Assembly (NCBI RefSeq): GCF_006970445.1
Contig: NZ_CP033877.1
Coordinates: forward strand, 3,666,750 to 3,730,749
DNA length: 64,000 nt
Source of the DNA: Stenotrophomonas maltophilia
GTDB lineage: Bacteria > Pseudomonadota > Gammaproteobacteria > Xanthomonadales > Xanthomonadaceae
Direction of reading: 5' to 3'
In this document: one piece after another, positions 26,483-33,831 of the stretch
Position numbering within the stretch: position 1 is the stretch's first letter
How the letters are laid out: every line of letters begins with the position of its first letter
Position numbers and translations under genes: made by a program
The notes under the pieces: generated by a model
What the model saw: the letters and a program-made list of their open reading frames with translations, nothing else
Database searches by the model: none
What the model was told of the DNA's origin: nothing

Positions 26483-26501
26483 GTTAATGAGAATCAGTCA
26501 C
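26483..26501 (-). promoter_or_regulatory. Fur box candidate upstream of fecI
   Basis: GTTAATGAGAATCAGTCAC matches the 19-bp Fur consensus GATAATGATAATCATTATC at 14 positions by direct count, including the central AATGA-AATCA core. It lies between fecI and the upstream gene on the same strand. Fur repression under iron-replete conditions is inferred. Confidence 0.7.
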
Positions 26502-26520
26502 GTTTGCATTATCGATTTAG

Positions 26521-26994
26521 TCACATGCAGGCGGTGAGCCCCTCGTAAACGTGGGTATCGGTTCCGGGCAGGGTGGCATGCAGGGCGTCATACCCGGCGC
26601 TCTCCCACGCTGCCAGCAGCTCGTCCAAGCGCGTCCCCGCCGCCAGTGGCAGCACGCAGGCATAGCTTCCCTGGTCGACATCGATCCGCCCGGTCTGCTG
26701 GACCCAGGTGTAGCTTCCAGCGAACGTCCAGACACAACTGGCCACAACACCGGTGGCCCGTTGCACCGAACAGCGCAGGCGCATCGCCCGCAGGTTGTAA
26801 TACTGCCCTTCGCAGAAGGTATCCCCACAGATATCGTCAAAGCCGCGTACCAACAGGCGTTCAGCCGCCAGGAAGCGCTCGCGCCCGGTTGCCGGACTGG
26901 GGTAGTCACGGGCATCGACAAATTGAGGGGTCGCCTGGGCGTTGGCTGCCATCAGCAGCGCGCAGACCAGCCATCGTGCCGGGAAGAAGCGCAT
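26521..26994 (-). CDS. Secreted cysteine-rich protein, paralogue B
   Basis: A 157-residue protein with a signal peptide (MRFFPARWLVCALLMAANAQA). The mature part shares with its upstream neighbour the pattern DYP.P...RER....L....FD..C.DT.CEG.Y.N...L..RC.V....G.V..C.W, a middle VD.G...C and a final C, so three cysteine pairs are plausible. I do not recognise the family. Its ATG at 26994 overlaps the last base of the upstream stop (TGATG), so the two are co-translated. fecI lies downstream after the Fur box. Confidence 0.72.
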   Translation of the reverse strand: MRFFPARWLVCALLMAANAQATPQFVDARDYPSPATGRERFLAAERLLVRGFDDICGDTFCEGQYYNLRAMRLRCSVQRATGVVASCVWTFAGSYTWVQQTGRIDVDQGSYACVLPLAAGTRLDELLAAWESAGYDALHATLPGTDTHVYEGLTACM

Positions 26995-27485
26995 CACCCC
27001 ACCCTCCCCGGCCTGCGGATGCAATCAGGCAACGCGTCGAACAGACTACGGTCGAGGCCTGGCAAGGGCGCCGTCAGACCTTCCGGCGCCTCCAACGCTG
27101 CATAGAAAGATTCGACAGGTACCCCTGGCCCCAGCTCCACCGGACAGACCCAGCGACCATTGTCGACCTGCACCACACCCGTATCGGCCTGCACCTCCAG
27201 CTCGCTGGCGGCCACCACCCAGCTGCATCGCTGCACGCTGCCGCGATGTGCCAGCACCAGGCAACGGAACTCCAGGATCTGGTAGTTGCTGTACTCACCT
27301 TCGCACCAGGTATCGGCACAGAGCCGGTCGAACTCCCTGGCCAGGGCGGCCTCCAGCCCGTAGGCACGCTCCCAGTTGGCCTCGGGCCGGGGGTAATCGA
27401 TCAGGTCCACGTGCAGACCGCGGGCGGAGGCAGGCAGGGACGCCAGCAACAGCACGGCCCCCATGCATTGGACATACCAGGACAT
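26994..27485 (-). CDS. Secreted cysteine-rich protein, paralogue A
   Basis: A 163-residue protein with signal peptide (MSWYVQCMGAVLLLASLPASA, cleaved before RGLH). It is a diverged tandem duplicate of the next gene: DYPRPEANWERAYGLEAAL, FDRLCADTWCEGEYSN and FRCLVLAHRGSVQRCSW line up with it. AGGAG precedes the ATG at 27485, and the open frame upstream is unsupported. Function is unknown; the disulphide-type cysteines suggest a small stable periplasmic or secreted fold. Confidence 0.72.
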   Translation of the reverse strand: MSWYVQCMGAVLLLASLPASARGLHVDLIDYPRPEANWERAYGLEAALAREFDRLCADTWCEGEYSNYQILEFRCLVLAHRGSVQRCSWVVAASELEVQADTGVVQVDNGRWVCPVELGPGVPVESFYAALEAPEGLTAPLPGLDRSLFDALPDCIRRPGRVG

Positions 27486-27670
27486 CGGCAGTACTCCTTG
27501 GGAATGGGCGTCCAGCCTGCGCCGGCACACCCCACGGCCCCATCGGTCAAGGCCGGTGTGCCCCGTCAGGCCTTGCCGCGCCGGCAGGTCGGCCCCCTCC
27601 CGCTGCACAGCGCCCGGCAAAGGCATAAAATGGTGAGCTATCCGTCTACATCCCCCACCTGGAGCACACC

Positions 27671-28207
27671 ATGGGTCTGGAACTCGTCTCGCCCGGCAAG
27701 AACCCGCCGGAAGAAATCAACGTCATCATCGAGATCCCGAAGGACTCGGAGCCGGTGAAGTACGAAGTGGACAAGGAAACCGGCGCGATCTTCGTCGACC
27801 GCATCCTGTCCACCCCGATGCGCTACCCGTGCAACTACGGCTACGTGCCGAGCACCCTGTGTGGCGACGGCGATCCGGCCGACGTGCTGGTGGTCCTGCC
27901 GCTGCCGCTGGTGCCGGGTTCGGTCGTGCGCTGCCGTCCGGTCGGCGTGCTGAAGATGAGCGATGAGGCAGGCAGCGACGAGAAGATCCTGGCCGTGCCG
28001 GTCTCGAAGATCTTCAGCGGCTATGCCCATGTCGAAGACATCGCCCAGGTCTCGAGCCACTGGCTGGAGCGCATCGGCCACTTCTTCGAGCACTACAAGG
28101 ACCTGGAGAAGGGCAAGTGGGTCAAGCTTGACGGTTGGGGCGGCGCCGCTGAGGCCAAGCAGATCCTGATCGAGGCGCACCAGCGCCATCTCGACAGCAA
28201 GGCCTGA
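27671..28207 (+). CDS. ppa: Soluble inorganic pyrophosphatase, family I
   Basis: A 178-residue cytosolic enzyme that hydrolyses PPi to 2 phosphate. KYEVDKETGAIFVDR, YPCNYGYVPSTLCGDGDPADV (split: YPCNYGYVP and DGDPADVLV) and the metal-binding DEAGSDEKILAVP are classic family I motifs. Length and start (TGGAG just upstream) are normal. It competes for PPi with the pfp and hppA products found earlier in the window. Confidence 0.96.
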   Translation: MGLELVSPGKNPPEEINVIIEIPKDSEPVKYEVDKETGAIFVDRILSTPMRYPCNYGYVPSTLCGDGDPADVLVVLPLPLVPGSVVRCRPVGVLKMSDEAGSDEKILAVPVSKIFSGYAHVEDIAQVSSHWLERIGHFFEHYKDLEKGKWVKLDGWGGAAEAKQILIEAHQRHLDSKA

Positions 28208-28218
28208 GCCTGAACCGG

Positions 28219-28248
28219 ATCGCTCCGGCGGCACCCTGCCGGAGCGAT
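28219..28248 (+). terminator. 11-bp stem-loop after ppa
   Basis: ATCGCTCCGGC and GCCGGAGCGAT form a perfect stem around an 8-base loop, 12 bases after the ppa stop. The U run is poor, so termination strength is unclear. Confidence 0.6.
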
Positions 28249-28359
28249 GCGGGTCACGTTTCATGATGACGGCACATCACTCTTGCTGCCGTATTAGGTA
28301 AATTGCGTCACTTCACACGTCATCGACATCCATCGTCGAGACAGCCAGGGGAATGTGTC

Positions 28360-29481
28360 GTGCGTATTCTGCTTGTTGGGGATGAAGCCAGCCTGCCGGC
28401 TGAGCTGACCGAATTCATTGCCGATCTTGGGGAAGACTGGCAACCGCTGACCGCCGCCGATGGCCAGACCGCGATGACCGCGGTGGCTACGCAGGGTGTG
28501 GACGCGGTGATCGTCTGCCCGCAGTTGCCCGATCTCAATGCCACCACGCTGCTGGGCCAGATCCGGACGCTGCGCCCGGAGACCATCCGCATCGCGCTGA
28601 TCGATGCACAGCATGGCAACCGCCCGCCGCCGGCGCGCCTGATCGGTGTCGCCCACCGCTTCCTGCCGCTGCCGCTGGCACCGGAAGTGCTGCTGGAGGC
28701 GCTGACCAGCCTGGAAGAACTGCGCGAAGTGCTGGACAGCCCGCGCCTGCGCGATGCCATCGGCCGTATCGAGAAACTGCCCTCGCCGCCGCACCTGTAC
28801 CTGAGCCTGACCCAGGCCCTGGAACACGACGACGATGCCGACAGCGCCGATGTGGCCAAGCTGGTGGCCGCCGATCCGGCCATCGCGGCCAAGGTGCTGC
28901 AGCTGTCGAACTCGGCCTTCTTCAGCCAGGGCCGCACCATTGCCGACCTGCGCACCGCAGTCACCCGGCTGGGCCTGGCCACGTTGCGTGACCTGGTGCT
29001 GGCCAGCGAAGTGTTCTCCGCGCCGACGCTGTCGGCCGCCGAACGCAATTCGCTGCAGCAGCGCGCACTGCTGGCCTCGCGGCTGGCCGCACGCCTGCTG
29101 CCCGAATCCAGTGCCGAACTGGGTGCGACTGCCGCGCTGCTGGCCGACATCGGCCTGCTGCTGCCGGGCGTGCGCAACGAGCGCAGCGAGCCGGCGCTGG
29201 CCGGTGACACCCGACCCGGCCATGCCGAGGCCGGCGCCTACCTGCTGGGGCTGTGGGGCCTGCCGATGCCGATCATCGAAGCGGTGGCATTCCACCTGCA
29301 GCCACAGCGCGCCAACACCCGCAGCTTCTGGGTGACCGGCGCGGTGCACGTGGCCCTGGCGCTGGTCAATGGCGATCCAGTGGACGAGGACTACCTGCAG
29401 CGCGCAGGTGTGCTGAACAAGCTGCCGCAATGGCGCGAACATGCCAATTCACTGATGGGACTGGTGCCCAGCGACGCCTGA
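28360..29481 (+). CDS. HDOD-domain protein with degenerate response-regulator receiver
   Basis: A 373-residue cytosolic signalling protein. Residues 1-120 have a receiver fold (RILLVGDEASLPAELTEF, VDAVIVCPQLPDLNATTLL), but the phospho-acceptor Asp is replaced by Cys (VCPQLPD) and the usual Lys-Pro is LPL, so phosphorylation is unlikely. Residues about 140-330 are an HDOD domain (SADVAKLVAADPAIAAKVLQ, LSNSAFF, AVTRLGLATLRDLVLASEVF). The GTG at 28360 follows AGGGGA and starts the fold cleanly. HDOD proteins often act in regulation or c-di-GMP-linked pathways; the partner is unknown. Confidence 0.85.
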   Translation: MRILLVGDEASLPAELTEFIADLGEDWQPLTAADGQTAMTAVATQGVDAVIVCPQLPDLNATTLLGQIRTLRPETIRIALIDAQHGNRPPPARLIGVAHRFLPLPLAPEVLLEALTSLEELREVLDSPRLRDAIGRIEKLPSPPHLYLSLTQALEHDDDADSADVAKLVAADPAIAAKVLQLSNSAFFSQGRTIADLRTAVTRLGLATLRDLVLASEVFSAPTLSAAERNSLQQRALLASRLAARLLPESSAELGATAALLADIGLLLPGVRNERSEPALAGDTRPGHAEAGAYLLGLWGLPMPIIEAVAFHLQPQRANTRSFWVTGAVHVALALVNGDPVDEDYLQRAGVLNKLPQWREHANSLMGLVPSDA

Positions 29482-29506
29482 GCGCGTTGCGTGATGTCCG
29501 GATGAC

Positions 29507-29535
29507 AAAGGGCGCACCCACTCGGTGCGCCCTTT
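29507..29535. terminator. Stem-loop between convergent genes
   Basis: AAAGGGCGCACC and GGTGCGCCCTTT form a 12-bp perfect stem around CACTC. It lies between the HDOD gene and the convergent small secreted protein and could serve both. Confidence 0.7.
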
Positions 29536-29540
29536 CTACG

Positions 29541-29750
29541 TCAGCGGGTACCGCAGGCGTCCTGCACGCAACGACGGTACTGCGACTCACAGATGACCGG
29601 TGACTTGCCACTGGCCAGGCACTGCTGGCGGAACTCTTCGCAGTAGAGCCCACCGCCGCAGACCCCGAGGCCCTGCGCGAACACCGCGCCCACCAACGTC
29701 GCATAGATCAGTACAGCGGCTGATGCCTGGCGCAGCAACGTGTTCGTCAT
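29541..29750 (-). CDS. Small secreted cysteine-rich protein
   Basis: A 69-residue protein. The first 26 residues are a signal peptide (NTLLRQASAAVLIYATLVGAVFAQ in part: AAVLIYATLVGAVFA). The mature 40 residues contain six cysteines (VCGG, YCEE, QCLA, ICES, RCVQ, ACGTR), enough for three disulphides. GGAGAGG is 4-10 bases before the ATG at 29750. No family is recognised. Confidence 0.65.
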   Translation of the reverse strand: MTNTLLRQASAAVLIYATLVGAVFAQGLGVCGGGLYCEEFRQQCLASGKSPVICESQYRRCVQDACGTR

Positions 29751-29860
29751 ATCCCTCTCCACATGCAAGCGTCCGGTATTGGACCTCCTGACTGTGTTGA
29801 TTGCGACACGACAGGACCGTGACTGCGCTCACCTTCCAACAGTTTCCGGAATAACCCTAC

Positions 29861-29893
29861 AAAAAAAGAGGGCGGACCTTGCGGTCCGCCCTC
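29861..29893 (-). terminator. Intrinsic terminator of the second TonB receptor gene
   Basis: On the minus strand GAGGGCGGACC and GGTCCGCCCTC form an 11-bp stem with a GCAA loop, followed by TTTTTTT. It begins 28 bases after the receptor's stop codon. Confidence 0.92.
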
Positions 29894-29920
29894 CTTCTAT
29901 TGCTACCGCACTTCGATGGA

Positions 29921-32767
29921 TCAGAAGCGCTGGGTGTACTTCATGTACAGGAAGCGACCCACGTCGAAGCCGCCGTAGTAGGCGAACGCCGAGTTCGGAG
30001 CCGAGTACTGCAGCGGACCCTTGTGGTCGAACACGTTGTTCGCGCCCAGGGCGATCGTCGCATCCCACGGTGCCTTCCAGCTGACCTGCAGGTCGTGGAA
30101 GGTGTTGGAACCGGTGTGACGCAGCGGATCGGTCTCACCGTTGGCCATGTGGTTCGGAGCATCGCACCAGCCATCAGCCAGCGAGATGCAGCTTTCCTTC
30201 ATGCCCGAGTAGTAGCGCGCGGTGTAGTTCACACCGAAATCGCCGTACTGCCAGTTGACGCCCAGGTTCGAACGCACGCGGAACAGGCCCGGCTCGCCAA
30301 CGCGGCCGATCATGATGTTGTCGCCGGCGCTGTTCTGGCCCTGCTCGTCGTACTTGGCGGTGTAGCTGGTCTGCCAGTCGATGCTGAACTGACCGATGGC
30401 CAGTTCCGGCAGGCGGTACTTGACGCCCAGGTCGTAACCTTCGGTCTTCATCTTGCCGAGGTTGGCGGTGCCGTAGGTGATCGCACTGACGTGGCCGTCG
30501 GCGGCGCGGGTCACGCTCGAGCAACGCTCGGAGTTGCCCAGCACGTAGCAGTCACGCAGGATGCGGTCGACGCTGTCAGCGATGATCATGTCGCTGATTT
30601 CGTACTTGTACCAATCCAGCGACAGGTCCAGGCCCTGCACCCAACGCGGGCTCCACACCAGGCCGAAGGTGGTGCTCTTGGAGGTTTCCGGCTTCAGGTT
30701 CGGGTTGGCACCCGAGACGAACTGGTCACCCGACTGGCACGGCAGGGTCGAGCACGGCAGGTTGCCCTGGCCCAGCTGCACGTAGTTGGCCGGAGCGCCA
30801 GCGGCGGTGCACGCGGCATTGCCGGCAACGCTGCCCGGAGCCTTCACGCCGCACGGATCGATGTACGACTCGAAGCTCGAGCTCAGGCCACCGTACAGGT
30901 CGCTGATGGTCGGAGCACGGAAGCCCTGGGCGTAGGTGCCGCGGACCAGCAGTTCATCCAGCGGACGCCAGGTCAGGCCGAACTTGCTGTTGGTGGTGCC
31001 ACCGAAGTTGCTGTAGTCCGAATAACGGCTGGCAACGTTCAGGGTCAGTTCCTTGGCAAAGGCCATGTCGGCCAGCAGCGGCACGTTCAGTTCGAGGTAG
31101 ACCTCGTTCAGATCGTACTGGCCGCGGGTCGGCTTCTGGCCCAGGCCGGTGGACTGGCCCGACTGCGCGAAGGCGTCCGGCACGTAGCTGCCTTCTTCCT
31201 TGCGGTGCTCGACACCCAGGGCGAAGCCCAGGTCGCCGGCCGGCAGGGTCACGATGGCACCCGACAGGTTGGCGGTGAAGCTGGTGGTCTTGGTGACACC
31301 ACGGGTGGTGAAGGTCGGGAACAGGAAGTCCTGCAGCTCCTGGTTCGCCAGCGAACCCTGGCTGTCAACGCCGTACGGCAGCAGCGGGTTCCACGGGCGG
31401 CAGTCGCCCAGGATCGGCTTGGCCGAGGTACCGCAGCGTGCAACGCCGCCGGCATCGATGAACGACGGGCCCAGGGCCTGGCCTGCAGCGATCAGGCTCA
31501 TGTCACCGCGGTTGGTCTTGATCGACTCGTTGCGGTTCCACAGCGCGCCGACATCCCAGTCGAAGGTCTTGCCGCCGAGCTCGAAGAAGCCGGTCAGGGT
31601 CGGAGCGAAGCGCAGGGTCTTCAGCTGGCTGTCAGTGGTACGCGGCACTTCCCACAGGCGACGGCGGAAGTTGACGTCCTGGCCGACCGGGTTGAAGGCG
31701 CTCGAGCCCTCCAGCGGGGTGCCGAACGAACCGGACTGGAACGGATAGCCGGCGATCTGCTGGAACGTCTGGCGCTCGTTGTAGAGCACGTCGGTGTTCA
31801 GGCTGATCGAGTCGGTGAAGTCGTAGGTGCCGTTGATGTAGACCGACTTGCGCTTCACACCGGTGAGCAGGGTCATCTGCTCGTTGGAGTTGGCGAACTC
31901 GTCCGCCGTAATGACGTGGTAGTCATTCGGGTTCTTCGGGTTGCCGCCGGCGTTCAGGGTCTTCCAGACCGCCTTCTTGGAGTCGCTGCAATCGACCTGG
32001 GTCGGGTTGCACCAGCTGCCGTTCTGGCTGATAGGGCTCCAGGTGGCCGAGGTCGAGTTCGGACCCAGCGAGCCGTCACGGCTGTACCAGCGGTCCTTGG
32101 CCCACACCGGATCCTGCTTCGAGTACTCGGCCGACAGGGTCAGGCTGCCACGCTCGCCGCGGGCACCGAGGGTCATCGAATAGGTTTCGGTGTCGCCGTC
32201 GCCCTTGCCGTACTGGCCGACGTAGACATTGGCTTCGCCGCCGTCGAAGTTCTTGCGGGTGATCACGTTGACCACGCCGGCGATGGCGTCGGAACCGTAG
32301 ATCGAGGACGCGCCGTCCTTCAGGATCTCGATGCGCTCAACGGCCGACATCGGGATCTGGCTGAGATCCTGGTAACCGGCGGTGGTTGCGCCCAGGCGCT
32401 TGCCGTTCATCAGCACCAGGGTGCGCTGTGCGCCCAGGTTGCGGATGTCGACGTAGTAGCCGCCCACGTTCTCGCCCGAAGCCAGCGACTCCGAACGCGA
32501 GATGGCCGGGGAACCGGCCGAGGTCAGGTTGTTCAGCACGTCGGCGACGCTCGAGAAGCCCTGCTTTTCCAGGGATTCACGGGTCATCGTCAGGATCGGC
32601 TGCTGGGTCTCCACCGAGGCGCCGCGGATGCGCGAGCCGGTGACCGAAATGCGGTCCAGGTCGGTGGTGCCCTTTGCTTCCTGAGCCGAAGCAAAGGCCG
32701 GCGCCAGCGCCAGCGCAATGCCGGCCGGCAGCAAGCCGAACCGCACTGCGGGATTACGAACGTTCAT
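29921..32767 (-). CDS. TonB-dependent outer-membrane receptor
   Basis: A 948-residue receptor without an STN domain. After the signal peptide (ending AFASA|QEAKG), the TonB box region reads LDRISVTGSRI. The plug has SVADVLNNLTSAGSPAISRS, VDIRNLGAQRTLVLMNGKRL and YGSDAIAGVVNVITRKNFDG (each at or under 20 residues). The barrel ends in YMKYTQRF with terminal Phe. It resembles the large Xanthomonadaceae group of receptors for sugars, peptides or other nutrients; the ligand is not evident. GGAGAG precedes the ATG. An AraC-type regulator gene lies just upstream on the same strand. Confidence 0.92.
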   Translation of the reverse strand: MNVRNPAVRFGLLPAGIALALAPAFASAQEAKGTTDLDRISVTGSRIRGASVETQQPILTMTRESLEKQGFSSVADVLNNLTSAGSPAISRSESLASGENVGGYYVDIRNLGAQRTLVLMNGKRLGATTAGYQDLSQIPMSAVERIEILKDGASSIYGSDAIAGVVNVITRKNFDGGEANVYVGQYGKGDGDTETYSMTLGARGERGSLTLSAEYSKQDPVWAKDRWYSRDGSLGPNSTSATWSPISQNGSWCNPTQVDCSDSKKAVWKTLNAGGNPKNPNDYHVITADEFANSNEQMTLLTGVKRKSVYINGTYDFTDSISLNTDVLYNERQTFQQIAGYPFQSGSFGTPLEGSSAFNPVGQDVNFRRRLWEVPRTTDSQLKTLRFAPTLTGFFELGGKTFDWDVGALWNRNESIKTNRGDMSLIAAGQALGPSFIDAGGVARCGTSAKPILGDCRPWNPLLPYGVDSQGSLANQELQDFLFPTFTTRGVTKTTSFTANLSGAIVTLPAGDLGFALGVEHRKEEGSYVPDAFAQSGQSTGLGQKPTRGQYDLNEVYLELNVPLLADMAFAKELTLNVASRYSDYSNFGGTTNSKFGLTWRPLDELLVRGTYAQGFRAPTISDLYGGLSSSFESYIDPCGVKAPGSVAGNAACTAAGAPANYVQLGQGNLPCSTLPCQSGDQFVSGANPNLKPETSKSTTFGLVWSPRWVQGLDLSLDWYKYEISDMIIADSVDRILRDCYVLGNSERCSSVTRAADGHVSAITYGTANLGKMKTEGYDLGVKYRLPELAIGQFSIDWQTSYTAKYDEQGQNSAGDNIMIGRVGEPGLFRVRSNLGVNWQYGDFGVNYTARYYSGMKESCISLADGWCDAPNHMANGETDPLRHTGSNTFHDLQVSWKAPWDATIALGANNVFDHKGPLQYSAPNSAFAYYGGFDVGRFLYMKYTQRF

Positions 32768-32816
32768 CTATCTCTCCAAGGTACGTGTTAGCAGCGTGTT
32801 AAAACACCCCAGCACG

Positions 32817-33716
32817 TTACGATTGCGTTGCAGCGCTGTATTTGCGCGAACCAACCGGAGACTTTGCGGATTGTGGCGGGAGCAAGCCGCCGTTCTCCCT
32901 GAAGCGCGATGCGGACTGGCCGTAGCGGGCGCGGAACGCACGCGCGAAGCTGCAGCAGTTGTCGAAGCCGCTGGCGGCGGCGACCTCGCCCACCATCATG
33001 TCGGTGTCGCGCAGCAGGTCAGCGGCGCGCTCAAGGCGCAGTCGTGCAGAAAGCGACTGCGGGCTTTCCTCGTACAGGCTCTGGAAGGTCTTGGAGAGAT
33101 ACCAGCTGGAGAAGTTGGTCAGCTCGGCCAGTTCGCCGATGCGCACCACCCGGTGGCTGTTGCCTTCCAGATACAGGCGCGCGCGCTGCATGCGGCCGAA
33201 TACCTGGCGCTTGCGGCTGCGCGAGCGGCCCGGGCAACGCTGCACGTTGTCGGCCAGGCCACGCTGCAAGCCTGCGAGGTGCAGCAGCAGCGGGCGCAGG
33301 GCCTGTGCCGGCTGGCCGCTGGCCAGCGCATCGCGCCACAGCCGCAGCGCCACGCGGGCATCACTGCGGTTCATGCGACCACGACCGGCATACAGGCCGC
33401 AGTCGGCCATCTCGGTCAGCACGCGAAGCGCTTCGACGTTCAGGTTCAGACCAACGCACAACCCGTTGCGACCGGCCTGCACCAACGGCCGCGATTCCTT
33501 CTCGAAGGCGATCCACTCGCCCTGGCGCAGGCGGAAGCGTCCTTCCTTGGCCTCGACCCACGAGCTGCCACGCACCTGCATCCAGACGGTGAAGCTGGAG
33601 CCGGCGGTCTGCAGGCTGCCCAGCCGGGCCACGCCCAGGCAGGTCGGCGCGACGTCGTCGAGCGAGCGGTCCAGGGAGACGGTTTGGCCGCGATCGGCCA
33701 GCGAGAGTTGACGCAT
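32817..33716 (-). CDS. AraC-family transcriptional regulator
   Basis: A 299-residue regulator. Residues about 190-285 are the double helix-turn-helix AraC DNA-binding domain (IGELAELTNFSSWYLSKTFQ, SLSARLRLERAADLLRDTD, VGEVAAASGFDNCCSFARAF). The N-terminal half is a ligand-binding or dimerisation region with no named match. It lies 49 bases upstream of the TonB receptor gene on the same strand and may control it, but that is inference from position. Confidence 0.87.
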   Translation of the reverse strand: MRQLSLADRGQTVSLDRSLDDVAPTCLGVARLGSLQTAGSSFTVWMQVRGSSWVEAKEGRFRLRQGEWIAFEKESRPLVQAGRNGLCVGLNLNVEALRVLTEMADCGLYAGRGRMNRSDARVALRLWRDALASGQPAQALRPLLLHLAGLQRGLADNVQRCPGRSRSRKRQVFGRMQRARLYLEGNSHRVVRIGELAELTNFSSWYLSKTFQSLYEESPQSLSARLRLERAADLLRDTDMMVGEVAAASGFDNCCSFARAFRARYGQSASRFRENGGLLPPQSAKSPVGSRKYSAATQS

Positions 33717-33831
33717 GGGGGCACCACGGATTTGCCTAGTACAGGACTCCGTTTTGCCAAATCAGGCGGCACCGCGTCAGGAAAGTCAGGCGAGATCGCC
33801 ACGAATTCGCGGCGAGATCCCGACGAAGAAA

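Noticed and set aside
29879..32791. 970-codon plus-strand open frame opposite the second TonB receptor
   Set aside because: Antisense shadow; the minus strand encodes a full receptor with signal peptide, plug and C-terminal Phe.
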